64,000 nucleotides of DNA, taken from assembly GCA_019633425.1 (NCBI GenBank), contig WSUB01000011.1, forward strand, positions 124,001 to 188,000, written 5' to 3'. The DNA is from Tulasnella sp. 424. Its lineage: Eukaryota > Basidiomycota > Agaricomycetes > Cantharellales > Tulasnellaceae. The notes beneath the pieces are model-generated. The model did no database searches. It saw only the letters and a list, made by a program, of their open reading frames with translations, and had not been told where the DNA came from. Made by a program: the position numbers and the translations under genes. Shown piece after piece: positions 34,709-46,484 of this stretch (positions within the stretch are counted from its first letter, which is position 1; each line of letters begins with the position of its first letter).

Positions 34709-36699
34709 AGGGGGCAAGTTGGCAGGGCAGTGGGAGTGGGTGTCAACTGCGCCACGTCACGCACCTGAAGTGACTGAGTGACAAGCGTCGTCTCGCTAAT
34801 GAAACAATTGGATGAACTTCACGTAACTCGAAAATCGAGACAATCCGAGACGAAGGAAGATCGAGAAGTGAGACATGGCTGCTGATGTCAGCCGTTGGAC
34901 CTTGGATTCAATTCAGTCGGACGTTTCGGGAAATCTGAGAGGAGGGTACCCCTGAGCTCCCAGACTTCCCCAACGCTAATTCCGTTCTATCACCGCTTTG
35001 CCTGCAGTTTCGTCTGCGCTCGGTTTCGGATCTCGAGTTAAGTACGGGAAGTCACCCATTAAAGACGACGTTCAAGTTTGCCGTCGCGGGTGTTGTCCGA
35101 AAAAAACATCCACGCCATACAGCATTACGCTCGCCGACGGCTAGCATACTAAGCCACGACCTTTCCCAGTGGATCGTTTGACATGAGATATCCGCATGAA
35201 AGACCGTGCAAATGAAGGATTCGGTGTGTCGGCCAATTCGGACCGCCAGTGTCAGGCAGGGATAGCCGCCGGTTCCTGTCCATGGTTAAAAATCGCTTAG
35301 CGGCGCACGCGCCAATCCCCGACTCTATCGTCTCAGCTCAGCTTCCGGTTGGTTCATATTCAGGTCTTTGCTTGGAGATTCTCCCCACTGCGAACTAGTA
35401 GCCACTGCTCGTACGTGAGGGATGCTTCGGCCCGAAAGATCTTCGATAATGAATCGCCGAAATGACTCGCAAGGCGGATTTGGCATCGGCGCGAAAGAAT
35501 ACCGCTAGCCAATGTTCGTTCCTTTTCGATAGAAATGGATAGATGGTTTGCCAACAGCGACCCCATACCGTGTCAGACCGGGTAGCGAACCACCTAGTGC
35601 TAGTTACGAACCACCCCTTTACATCTCAGCATCTGGCCACTCTGCTTAGCCCAAAATTTACCGACGTAAAATAAGACGTCCACTTGTTTCCTAAATATCT
35701 AGCCAAGATTGTCATTATTAAGGGAAGGGTAGATCGTTCTCTGACCAGCCGAGGTCCAAGAATTTCGCGCGCGGTCCTCCGCCGAATTGCCACTGCAATA
35801 GCATTTCAATCCCTGCACTGGATTTATAAGAACACGGACAGAAGGAAAAGTTTGTATAGATTATAATATGTTGATACCATGAAGTGGGACTTGTGCTAGA
35901 TGTCCAGGGCAACCGACGTTGGATGAGGAGGGCACCTCAGCATTGTGATCTGCGGGATTCAGGCCCTCCAACTTATGTTTTCTTTCCCAAAGTCAAATGT
36001 AGTCACGCCATTATATTACAGCTGTGCTCACGTATTATTTCGGCGCGTTTTCCCTTTTTTTCGCTTCCTTCTGCCAACATTCTAATGAACATTGTTCAGC
36101 TCCGCTGCCTGCTACGCTATCTCCGGTCCGAATCGGTTTCGAAGCTTCTCTCACCTCCCCCCTGTCGATTTCTCTCATGCTACACACCGCTCCTAACCTT
36201 TGCGAACTGCCCCCGGGTTAGCAGCGGCTTTAGGCATTGCGCGCAGAAGGGGAAGTAGTGCGTAACTGTGTGCTTGCCATGTTCGGGCGCGGTTTCAATC
36301 CCCTCCATCTCATTGCCGCTCAAACCCCCCAAACCTCACATCTTCGCATTGAATGATGGCACAGAACATCATAATGGTATATTCTAAGCGAATATGCATG
36401 AATAATCCGAAAAATTGGCACAACTGCGTGTGGAGTGGCGGGTGCAAGAAAGTTTGGCGCGTAAAAGGGTCTGACACGTGACCCTCTCGCGAACGAGCTG
36501 TATCGGGAATTTGTACGTGAAGCAGGCGTACTTACTTGAAACTCAATTCAGCAGCAGCGTTGTCAAGAGCGTCAACGCCGGCAGCCCATACTCATGCCAA
36601 GTCCTTCGCATCGGTCAAAATGGAAATAAATACAATCTACAAGGTATTTGCCAAGAGGTGTGGATGTTGCGGAGCGCTGGTACAAAATGATATGCGAGT
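34709..36699. repeat. Duplicated flank between P1 and P2
   Basis: The part near 35060-35300 recurs upstream of P2 (about 38690-38945) and twice upstream of P3 (about 41270-41350 and 41515-41750). The part near 36390-36710 recurs downstream of P3 (about 39385-39490 and 39795-39968). No separate gene was recognised. The sequence near 35300-36380 is unmatched and shows nothing. Confidence 0.55.
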
Positions 36700-38475
36700 C
36701 TATTGTGATGCTAGGGAGTCCGACAGAGACGTCCCCGTCTGAACGATAGAGTTGGCGAGCTCGATGTTTTGTTGCACAACCAGCAGCGTGTCGTACAGCT
36801 GAAGCCCAGCCTCCTGAAAGTCAAACTGCTGAACTTTTTGCTCGAACTGCTGGATCTTCTTTTGCACCTTGGACATAGCCCAAGAGACCTTTGAGCCACC
36901 CCCAACACTCTGGTTGTGTTGATGCGTACACTGCTGAGGGCTCCCTCCTTGAGCTTGCTGTGACGGGCCGGCAGACTGAGGAGTAGATCCTGGTCTATAC
37001 GGTATACTTGTGTTAGCAGGCGTGGCGGTCGGGGACGTCGTCCTCATCGGCGGATCACCGAGCCCTGGTGGACCAGCAGATTGAGGAGTAGATCCTGGTC
37101 TATACGGCATACTTGTGTCGGCAGGCATGAAGGTCGGGGATGGCATCATCCTCATCGGCGGATCGCCGAACCCTGTCGGCTGCACGACGTGCGAGTCTCC
37201 GAGATAACTTTCCGAAGGCGCGGCGAGCTTTGGGGAAAGGACAGCTGGGATCGGAGCTCCATTCGAACCTGCGAACGATATAGGCAATTAAACTTCTGAC
37301 TGAAGCCCATTATGGAGAATAGTCCAGTTTCAAAAAAATACGTACGACGATCGGATGTGAAGCCCGTTCCTTGGGCATCCCTTCTTCTGAAAACAGCATC
37401 ATCGCTTCGACGCTCATCTTCGGACAGAGCCCAAGAGATCTCTGAGCCACCCCTGACATTCCGGTCGTGTTGTTGCGTAGACTGCTGAAGGCTCGGTCCT
37501 TGAGTTTGCCGCGGTGGACCAGCAGACTGAGGAGTAGATCCTGGCCTATACGGCATACTTGTGTCGGCAGGCATGAAGGTCGGGGATGGCATCATCCTCA
37601 TCGGCGGATCGCCGAACCCTGTCGGCTGCGCGACGTGCGAGTCTCCGAGATTACTTTTCGAAGGCGCGGCGAGCTTTGGGGGAAGGACAGCTGGGATCGG
37701 AGCTCCATTCGAACCTGCGAACGATATGGGCAATTAAACTTCTGACTGAAGCCCATTATGGCGAATAGTTCAGTTCCAAAAAATACGTACGACGATCGGA
37801 TGTGAAGCCCGTTCCTTGGGCATCCCTTCTTCTGAAAACAGCATCATCGCTTCGACGCTCATCTTCGGACAGAGCCCCAGAGATCTCTGGGCCACCCCGG
37901 ACATTCCGGTCGTGTTGTTGTGTAGACTGCTGAAGGCTCGGTCCTTGAGTTTGCCGCGGTGGACCAGCAGACTGAGGAGTAGATCCTGGCCTATACGGCA
38001 TACTTGTGTCGGCAGGCATGAAGGTCGGGGATGGCATCATCCTCATCGGCGGATCGCCGAACCNNNNNNNNNNNNNNNNNNNNNNNNNNNNNNNNNNNNN
38101 NNNNNNNNNNNNNNNNNNNNNNNNNNNNNNNNNNNNNNNNNNNNNNNNNNNNNNNNNNNNNNCTGGCCTATACGGCATACTTGTGTCGGCAGGCATGAAG
38201 GTCGGGGATGGCATCATCCTCATCGGCGGATCGCCGAACCTTGTCGGCTGCGCGACTAGAGGCGAAGGCTCAGCGACTTCCGCGAAGCCAGCAGGCGGGG
38301 CTTGTGGAAATGAAGGAGGGAGGGGAGGGTGGAATGCATCTGGTTGAAATCCAGGAGATTGGAGGGAGGGACCAAACGACGACTGGGGTCTGAACCCTTG
38401 AATGGCTTGAGGATACAGCTGAAAAGCTTCGAGCTGTCGACGCTGCTGTTGCTGCTGCTGCCACTCGGGATTCAT
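36700..38475 (-). CDS. PAN1-like paralog with decayed EH domains, P2
   Basis: Minus-strand exons 38475-37791, 37714-37346 and 37268-36700. The reading passes through an assembly gap, so length (540 codons as written) and continuity are uncertain. The Gln-rich start and PTGF-like repeats are kept. The unit FGDPPMRMMPSPTFMPADTS is repeated in tandem. Each EH module begins correctly (SWALSEDERRSDDAVF) but is cut at QGTGFTSDR, losing the second half of the EH fold. The intron that once followed the EH now joins directly to NGAPIPAVL. The end is new: a Gln-rich helical stretch (KKIQQFEQKVQQFDFQ) and NSIVQTGTSLSDSLASQ, similar in style to the end of P3. EH binding should be lost. It may be a pseudogene that happens to stay open, or a neofunctionalised protein. 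Confidence 0.6.
38064..38162. other. Assembly gap (run of N)
   Basis: Ninety-nine unknown bases inside the first exon of P2. The same FGDPPMRMMPSP... unit stands on both sides, so the gap probably hides one or more collapsed tandem repeat units. Confidence 0.95.
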
Positions 38476-39965
38476 GAGGAGGGAAGTTGGCAGTTGGTAG
38501 CGGGAGAGGAATGTGTGCGCTTGGATGAGGTCAACTAGTACGCTTCGAGGTGTACTTATGTTGGACTTGACGAGATGGGTTCACATCCGATGCACCTGAA
38601 GTGGCTGCGTGGAAAGAAGAGCGATATATGTGGAAAGAATAACGATTTGCGTAGAAAGCATAGCGGTTGTCTGCTGATGAAACATTCACCCCCAAATTAA
38701 GACGACGTTTAAATTGTCGTCGCGGGTTCTTGTCGGGAGGGCATCCAAGCCACATCCATGCCACGCACAGCATTACGCTCGCCGCCGGCTGGCATACTAG
38801 CCATGACCTTTCGTTTCCCAGTGGATCGTTTGGCATGAGATATCCTCAAGAAAGACAGTGCGAACTGGAGGATCAGGTGTGTCGGCTGGCCAGTTCAGAC
38901 CGCCGGGGACAGCCGCCGGTCCCTATCCATTGTTGAAAACCGTACACATTGCAGTGCATTGCACAAAAAAACCCAGACAGGGCCTTTTTTTCTCAGCGCA
39001 GGGACTGAATGCTTATAATAGATCAATCCCTGTTCGTTTCGAATCGCCCTGTCCCTGGTGACAATCATTATAATACCCTCTCTCTTTTTGCCCAGGAGGG
39101 GAAAGACGAATGCTCTATATGGAAATCTCCGGTCTCAGACCCTCTCGCTTCCATCAAGCTCCATGATTCCTTGAGCAATCTTGTTGATGGGGTGTGGGAC
39201 CATTCGTGGCCAAGGTGGTACCCGTTTCCATGATCTTCTGTGACGTTGTGTGACCGAGGTGGGCTCGGCACCTAGCTCCGCGAGAAACGTGCCGGTTTTT
39301 GTGCAATGCACTGTATTTGTCTACTCGGTCATCTGAGTCAGCACAAATGCCGCGACTCTTAACCTAACCTTGTCGCTCAAGCAAATAATCCAAAAAACTG
39401 GCACTACTGTGTGAGGAATGTCGGGTGCAAGAAAATTTGGCGCGTAAAGGGGTCTGACGCGTGACCCTCTCGGGAACGAGCTGCATCGGCAGGCCACGAT
39501 GGGGCCCCAGGCCGCCATTCCGCGAAATCCAGGGTCGGTGTCCCCTGAGCTGGGTTATTCACTCGAGCTATTTTTGTCACGGCGTGAGTGCCGAAACCGA
39601 ACAAGCAGACTAGGATCTCGATTGGAGGCGGGAATCGATGCTCGTATCCAGGGTCCAGATGAAATGCTTTTTTTCCCCATCGCAGCATCTCAAAAATATT
39701 CTGCCATTGTCCGTGACGGGAGTCCGCTCGCAATAGGAGTCATCTATTCGACGGTAACCAGTGCGGTATTTAGCTGTATTGACTTGGCTCAAGGTATTTG
39801 AAACTCAATTCAGCAGCGGCATTTTCAAGAGCGTCAACGCCGGCATCCCACGCGCACGCAAGCCAAGTCTTTCGCATCGGTCATAATGGGAACAGATACA
39901 ATCTACGAGGTATTTGCCAAGAGGTGTGGATGTTGCGGAGCGCTGGTACAAAATGAGATGCGAGT
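38476..39965. repeat. Duplicated flank between P2 and P3
   Basis: Upstream flank of P2 (38480-38950) and downstream flank of P3 (39385-39490, 39795-39965), both with copies elsewhere in the cluster. A stretch of about 305 bp at 39490-39795 interrupts the match to 36500-36530 and may be an insertion; it shows no terminal repeats I could see. Confidence 0.55.
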
Positions 39966-41121
39966 CTATGCTGCTGCCTCCAGAACAGATTTCCCTATCT
40001 GACCGATAGAGTTGGCGAACTGGGTGGATAGTTGCAGATTCAGCTGCATTTGCTGGCGGGCTAATTGATATTTCAGTGTCGTCAATTGAGCTTGCTGTGC
40101 TGGACTAATCTGAGCTTGCTGGGCTGGACTAGCAATCTGAGCTTGCTGTGCTGAACTAGCAATCTGAGCTTGCTGCGTACTTGTGTTATCAGGCATGAAG
40201 GTCGGGGACGTCATCCCCATCGGCGGATCGCCGAACCCTGTCTGCTGCGCATCGTACGAGTCTTCGAGGTCTTCTTCCGAAAACGGGACCAGCTCTCGGG
40301 GAAGAACTGTTGGGATCGGAGCTCCATTCAAACCTACGACGATGTGGCAATTAACTTTAACTAAAGCCATTATGGAAAATAGTCAGTTTCCATTTGGAAA
40401 CTTTCCAAATACGTACGACGTTCGATGAGGCCCATTACGACTTGAAATTCGGGCAAGTTGAGGGAGCCGCAACCCATAGGAACGACAAGGCCCCTACAAG
40501 CGATGATACGTCAGATCAGGCCAGTACTACGAATGCGATAACGAGGCGCGGGTACCATATTTCACTCAAATCCTCTTGAGACAGTCCAGTCCGTTCGAAA
40601 AGCTCCCACGCCGTTTCGCCCGATATGAAGCCGGTTCCTTGGGTATCCCATCTTCTGAAAATATTATAGTAGTTTTGACGCTCATCTTCGGACAGAGCCC
40701 AAGAGAACTCTAGGCCACCCCAAGCATTCTGGTTGTATTGTTGCATAGACTGCTGAAGGCTCGGTCCTTGAGCATACTGTCCTGGGCCAGCAAACTGAGG
40801 ATTAAATCCTGTTCCGTAGGGCATACTTGTGCTGGCAGGCATGAAGGTCGAGGGCATCATCCTCATCGGCGAATCGTCGAACCCTGTCGGCTGCGCGGCT
40901 AGAGCCGAGGGCCCGGCGACTCCCGCAAAGCCAATAGGCTGGGCTTGTGGAAATGAGGGAGGGAGTGGAGGGTGGAATGCATCTGGTTGAAATCCAGTGG
41001 GTTGAGATGCGAAGGGGAGATCAAATGACGACTGGGGTCCAAACCCAGTGGATTGAGGATACTGCTGAAAAGCTTGGAGCTGTTGACGCTGCCATTGCTG
41101 CTGCTGCCACTGGGGATTCAT
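39966..41121 (-). CDS. PAN1-like short paralog with one EH domain, P3
   Basis: Minus-strand exons 41121-40556, 40493-40417 and 40333-39966, giving 336 residues. Gln-rich start, PTGF repeats, one complete EH domain (FSWALSEDERQNYYNIFRRWD...TGLSQEDLSEIWG), then LNLPEFQVVMGLIERLNGAP. After this the sequence departs from PAN1. An AQQAQIASP repeat (four units) leads to a helical end (LARQQMQLNLQLSTQFANS). Introns match those flanking EH domains in P1. It may bind NPF-containing endocytic partners through the EH domain but lacks the actin-regulating C-terminus. A role as a competitor of full PAN1 is conceivable but unproven. Confidence 0.75.
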
Positions 41122-42518
41122 GAGGGGGGAAGTTGGCAGTGGGCAGAGGGAGAGAATGTGTTGAATGAGGTCAACTACGCTTCTTTGAGCTGGTGGTTCA
41201 CACCCAATACACCTGAAGTGGCTGAGTGGAAAGCGCATAGCGATTGTTCGCTGATGAAGCATGCTCCCCAAATTAAGACGACGTTGCCGTCGCGAAGAGC
41301 ATCCACGCCGCACAGCATGACGCTTCGCCGACGGCAGGCATACTAAGCCACGACCTTAAGCGCCGTCTCGCTGATGGGACAATCGCTGATGTCGGACGTT
41401 GGACCCTGGATTCAATTCATTGCAGTTTCGGGAAATCTGAGAGGGAGGTTCCCAGACTTCCCGAACGTTAATTCCGTTCTATCACCGTTTTGTCCGTAGT
41501 TTCGTCTGGGCTCGGGAAGCCACCCATTTAGACGACGTTCAAGTTGACGTCGCGGGTGTTGTCGGAAGAGCATCCACCCCATACTACGCTCGCCAACAGC
41601 ATATTATCCACGACCTCTTCCCCAGTGGATCGTTTGACATGAGACATCCTCAAGAAAGATCGTGCAAAGTGGAGGATTAGGTGAGTCGGCGAAGTCGGAC
41701 CGGTGTCAGGCAGGTTCCTGTCCATGCTTAGAAACCGAACACACTGTTTGTCTACTCAGGCATCTGACTCAGCATAAATGCCGCGACTGCACAGCCACAA
41801 AATCGGAAGACACTGAAAAGGGGAACAACGTCATCGGACGTCTGGCCAAAGAGTCCGCGTAGTGACCCGCGGTCTTGGTCGTCACTCGCTACGTATTCCA
41901 TGGATTTATAGCTTTTTTTTCTGCTGCTGCTAAATATGTCCTCGGGGGTAAGGGGGAAAATGCAAATGAAAGTAGCCCACGCGCAAGTCCGGCTTCCGAG
42001 CGCTCGGAAACGCTCGGGCTTACCCCGATGACGCTCGACTTCCCTTCTCCCTTTCCCCTCCTTCCATCCACCACCGCCCGCTGTTTCACATCCCGCACCG
42101 ATCCGAGCAGCCCGTGCTTAAAAGGCCGCGCTCAAGGCATTAGTGGTCGACTGCGCCTTGAAACTCTTTTTCTCTCCATCTCACGCAAGTCTGGCTATCT
42201 CAACGCCGCGTCCACTCGCAAAAGTCTGTTTTGTACAGTCAGCACACCCCGGCCAACCAACCAACCGTCAACCAATTGCACTGCTCCACACACCCGCAGT
42301 CACTTTGTCACCTTCTGGTCGAAAAACGCGCACTTTCCGTCAGGCCATATTTTAAGCATCGAGGGCTCCACAAGCCGAATTGATCCAGCCCCTTCGTAAC
42401 TTTACGTATGTCTCCGTCCTCCTCTTTAACGCTCACGCTTTGACCCCTCCTGTACCTCGAGCAGAACGAACCACCACCTCCACCCTCGACTTTTCCTGCG
42501 AAAAAGACTGCTATAATC
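41122..42518. other. Intergenic, P3 and H1 divergent promoters
   Basis: Carries two tandem copies of the P-gene upstream flank (near 41270-41350 and 41515-41750), then a pyrimidine-rich leader to H1. A small inverted repeat lies near 41996-42020. Open frames here show no motif. Confidence 0.5.
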
Positions 42519-43490
42519 ATGTCTACGGTTACGGCCCAACCGCCCAACTTTACTCTTACACCCGACCCATCTCAGACTCAACAATCGCAGCCCCAAGGTC
42601 CAACAACCGGAGTAAGTCCTCGGTCTCTGACTCCGCTCACCTTTCTCCAAAATAACACTCAACCGCCTTTTGTTTGAGCAGCCAATATACCTCTACGCAT
42701 TCACTTTAATCGCCTTCCTAATCTGCGCCTTCGCGTGTTGCTCGGCATGGAGGGGCGTCGTCATCCGCCGAAGACGCCGGGAGATGGGTTTAGCTGAATT
42801 GGCAGAATGGGGAATGGGCGGACACGATGCGTTTGGCAATCGGATGAAAGTGGAGGCACTCCCTGACCCTCCCGTCATGTATGAGGTGTATTTGGAGGAC
42901 GGCAAAGCTGAGGGTGGGAGGTGGTATTGGGGCCAGGAGAAGGGCATGATGGATGATGGTATCTGGTCGAATAAGATGGTAAGCCTCCACCTCGCAAAAG
43001 CAACCGAAATTGCAGGCGATGTCAGTGTAACTCATCTGACTCTTTCTTTCCGCTCATTGAAAAACAGCCTATTTCGACGTCCGTCGTACCCGTTTCCGAC
43101 CAGCCACCCCAAGCCGAAGCCGACCCTACCCTCGGCATCACCACCCTCTCCGCTCTCAACGAACTCTTACCCCATCGCTGGGGATTCGTACAACGCTTAC
43201 GAACACGTCGTCAGAAATCTCCTTCCTCCGCTTCATCTCCATTGTCAGTCGACGCGCCACCACCTCCACCATCACCACGCAAAGCCGTCACCTCGGTCCT
43301 CATCGCCATGCCCGCTCCTCATCACACCCACGACGAGAGACGATCTTCAGCTGCCCTGTCTGAAGGCACGCTGGTGTTCGAGGACGAGTTCCCAGAAGTG
43401 GTGTTTGGGGTGTACGAAAGCGCGTGGGCTCAGCCGGCCCCGGCATCCTTGGCAGCCACACCCAACAACGATGCCGCCTCACGTGTGTGA
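42519..43490 (+). CDS. Single-pass membrane protein, AMP/FGV family, member H1
   Basis: Exons 42519-42611, 42682-42978 and 43068-43490, giving 270 residues. The first exon is a Pro/Gln/Thr-rich outside segment. The second opens directly into the membrane segment YLYAFTLIAFLICAFACCSAW, followed by RGVVIRRRRREMGLAE and the conserved DPPVMYEVYLEDGK. The third carries SALNELLPHRWGFVQR, proline runs, AVTSVLIAMPAP and FPEVVFGVYESAW. It shares with G1-G4 the order: variable outside, membrane helix, Arg patch, a (P)A/VMYEV-type motif, an intron, an AMP motif and a final FGV motif. H2 and H3 share the same three-exon plan. Function unknown. Confidence 0.8.
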
Positions 43491-44826
43491 CACCGGGTCG
43501 CTTCTAAACTCATCAAGACCCGTTTCAACCTTTTTCCCTCTCTTACGTCCGCATCTCAATATTCATATGCATCTGTTAACGACTCTCTCGCATACCATTT
43601 CTTCGGTTTGAATTTCTTGTTCGACACGTCTACCTAGGACTCTCACGTCTGTACTCTTTTATCACTACAGTACTCGTACTTAATGACTTCGTTTTCGCAT
43701 GAGTTTTTAATGAACATGTTAGTTATCCGCGCGTTCGGATATCAAGTCACCGATATGCTCGCAAGCCTCAGATCGAACAATTGAATGAAGGCCGAGATAG
43801 AACACCCATAGGTCTATTTCCGTCGGCTTGGTTCTAGTGTCCTTTTTGACCAGTATCACAGGTTCCGTATCACGCACTCTGCTCGCTGCGCAAGATGTCG
43901 AGATCACTCTCTAAAAATGAGCCTGTCTGTAATCTAAGCGAGGAACCTGCTGATTGGATGAGAGCACGGATACCCCTCTATGACGCAACCCGCCTGGACC
44001 GCCCTACGCCGGCCTCACACCTTTGTCTTGCCCTCGGTCGACCAATTGTATTGCGCCTACCAGCTGACTCGCAAAAATACTAGAATAGAACTGACCTTGG
44101 CACGAGGTTCCAGTTGAGAATAGACGGAATTTATATATAGGTGTGGGTCCTCTCGGAGACACGTCTACCCCCCGAACCTCATATACGTGGCATATAGGTG
44201 GATATCGTAACTCGTTTATACCAGCAAGCAGTTATCATTCTTTGCTTCCTTCAAGTCGGTTCTATCTCAGAGAAATGCGCCCGGGAACTCGATGAGGTCG
44301 AAGAGCTCTGAAAAAAAAGGCGAACGTGCATACCGAACACTCGGGGTGTTTGTTTGTTGCGACTTTGCTGCCTTGCACCCGCACCTCGACCCGGGCTCTG
44401 GCAGGTTCTTCCTTCCAACCAATCGCTTAACTTGCACCTGCCGTAATCTCGACGCCCAAATTCGAGAGCATTTTGCCCTTCGTACCTGCGTTCTGGTAGC
44501 CGTCTTAGGCCGAGTCATTGCTCTGGCATTTCCGAGTCCGATGGGTGCTATCATCGAACGGCGTCGTGTTCGGCCGCAATCTACTGAGACAAATGCCCCT
44601 CCCTCTTTTTTTCCATATATAAGGACCATGGGCTGGAGAGGAGGGGAGGACTTTATCTCACTTCTTTTTCGTCTGGACTCGTACGTCGGCTGTCCACCCG
44701 ACGGTGCTGGTCCATCCGTGGCACCCCAACCCAGCCTTTTCCCGTCTGGACGCTACGGACACGGGCGGAACACGAAGGAAATATACCCTGCTGCATTTTG
44801 GAACAGTTTTGATACCTAGGCGCCCT
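43491..44826. other. Intergenic, H1 to H2
   Basis: No gene was recognised. Open frames on both strands (for example 44292-44819) have no motif and overlap the H2 promoter. A TATA box sits at 44616. Confidence 0.5.
44616..44623 (+). promoter_or_regulatory. TATA box upstream of H2
   Basis: TATATAAG preceded by a pyrimidine tract (CCCTCCCTCTTTTTTTCC). It lies about 210 bp upstream of the proposed H2 start codon, so the mRNA would have a leader of roughly 180 nt. Confidence 0.5.
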
Positions 44827-45819
44827 ATGCTTGATAAAAGGCTCCCCGTTGGGCCGCGAAGTGAAGGCCAACAAACGCCGCAAAACTCGTCGAGTACTTC
44901 CCCTGGCGATTCGTCGTCGAAGGTAGGCAGAATCACACCTTTCTATTTATACGTCCAAGCTCCCAAAATGACCACATCATTATGGCCTATTTTTGCCATA
45001 TGAGTTGAAAGAAAAAAAATCGAATACGATCTAACCAACCCCCCCCCCCCCCAAAAAAAACCCCCCATAGTCCATATCCCTCTCCATTTTCTGCATAGTG
45101 GCAGTTCTCGTTTGCGCTTCCACATGGTGCATGACCCGGAGAAAAGCCGCTGTTAGGCAGAGGCGGAGAGAACGTGCCTTGTCAGAATATCAGGAGATGG
45201 TGGACAGACGCGCGTTCGTGGATGGAAGGAAAGAGAAGGAACCTGAGCCTCCCGTCATGTATCAAGTGTGCTTGGAGCAAAGGGGCGCTGAAGATGGGGG
45301 GTGGGGTTATGGTGAGAAGGATATTGGGTGGAAAGATACCATGGTGCGCCGCCCTGCAGCTGGTTTCGTCAAAGCTTGGCTGACGACCAACATTTTCTTC
45401 GGCAGCCAATTTCTACATCCTTGATGCCTCTCATAGACCGAAATTCCTCCATGGCTTTAGAAGACGCAGACTATCAAATCGACCCACACCTCGGCATCCC
45501 CGTGTCACAGCTGTCCACCCTCGCCGAACTCTCGTCACGGCAACAGCAATCCGTCCGACATCGTCTTCAAGCTCGTTGGCAGTGCAGCTATCCTAATTCA
45601 TCATCACCTTCTCCCTCAGATACCCCCGCTTCGCCACGGAATATCGTGACCTCGGTCCTCATCGCTATGCCCACCTCGCATCCGCACAGCTGCCCTGGCC
45701 AATTTTGCGCGGGCGCTGCCGCTTCCGACGGTGCTACGAGGTTCTTTTACTGTCAAGAAGTCCCAGAAGTGTCATTTGGAGTAAACGAAGCCCCATGGAC
45801 TTGCAACCAGCAAGGCTAG
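44827..45819 (+). CDS. Single-pass membrane protein, AMP/FGV family, member H2
   Basis: Exons 44827-44922, 45071-45343 and 45406-45819, giving 260 residues. The first exon is a Ser/Gln-rich outside segment. The second opens with the membrane segment SISLSIFCIVAVLVCASTWC, basic patch TRRKAAVRQRRRERA and EPPVMYQVCLEQ. The third has PISTSLMPL, IVTSVLIAMPTS and VPEVSFGVNEAPW. Splice positions match H1. The first intron (148 nt) contains a C14-A8-C6 homopolymer tract (45039-45066), which may hide sequencing error. The start codon is the least certain part. Confidence 0.75.
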
Positions 45820-46484
45820 GCGCGGGCGTCTAGATTTGGTTCATTGGTACAATCAGTTTCGACTTTTGCCATCTCATATACCCAGATCTGTTGAGCCAGC
45901 GGCACCTTATCGCCTGGGGTTTGGAATCTTTCGTGTTAATTACTCGCTTTTCTTCTCTGGCTCCTTTTTTCCCTCGGTTCTTCCCTGAGGGGACGCAACC
46001 TCCCCGCTTTCGATCCGCGATAACCGGTGTCGGCTTCGTTATTGCCATTCTTTTTCATTTTCTTTCTTGTTAGATGCTTTAATAAGCTAGCTCTTACCAG
46101 TACTTCTTAATAAGTCACTGATTCTGAGTGTCGAATTCCGCTGCGTGTAATCGGCGATAGCGCTCAGACCCGTCATGTAGGTGGAAGCGGATATCAGAAG
46201 GGTTGAGTAGAGCGCTCTCTTATCTGCAGTACCGAACCGAGCGACATTGTGGCGGTGCAAGGGGCATTCTAAGGAGAAGGTCTGAGTGTGTCCATGAGTG
46301 TCTCCGCCTCGAGGAGCAAGGTACAGCACAGCCCGCGGTTCGAGGGTGTTAGGCCTCCCTCCGGAGCTCCCCCCATAACATTTAGGACCCCCGCCGTGAT
46401 TCACCACCCCATCCTCCATCCAATCACTTACTCCCCCCTTCGGCGAAGCTACTCCTTAACCGTTAACTCTTCTAAGCGCTCATC
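45820..46484. other. Intergenic, H2 to kinase-TPR gene K2
   Basis: No gene was recognised. Pyrimidine-rich near 45940-45990 and before 46480; presumably holds the K2 promoter. Confidence 0.45.

Noticed and set aside
37816..38475. Frames reading through the N gap
   Set aside because: The gap length is not reliable, so any continuity across 38064-38162 is only assumed.
42380..42681. Reading H1 from a start upstream of 42519
   Set aside because: Upstream frames do not join the membrane exon; the ATG at 42519 with the 70-nt intron gives the same plan as H2 and H3.
44292..44819. 175-codon frame upstream of H2
   Set aside because: Overlaps the TATA box and leader, has no motif, and competes with minus-strand frames of equal length.
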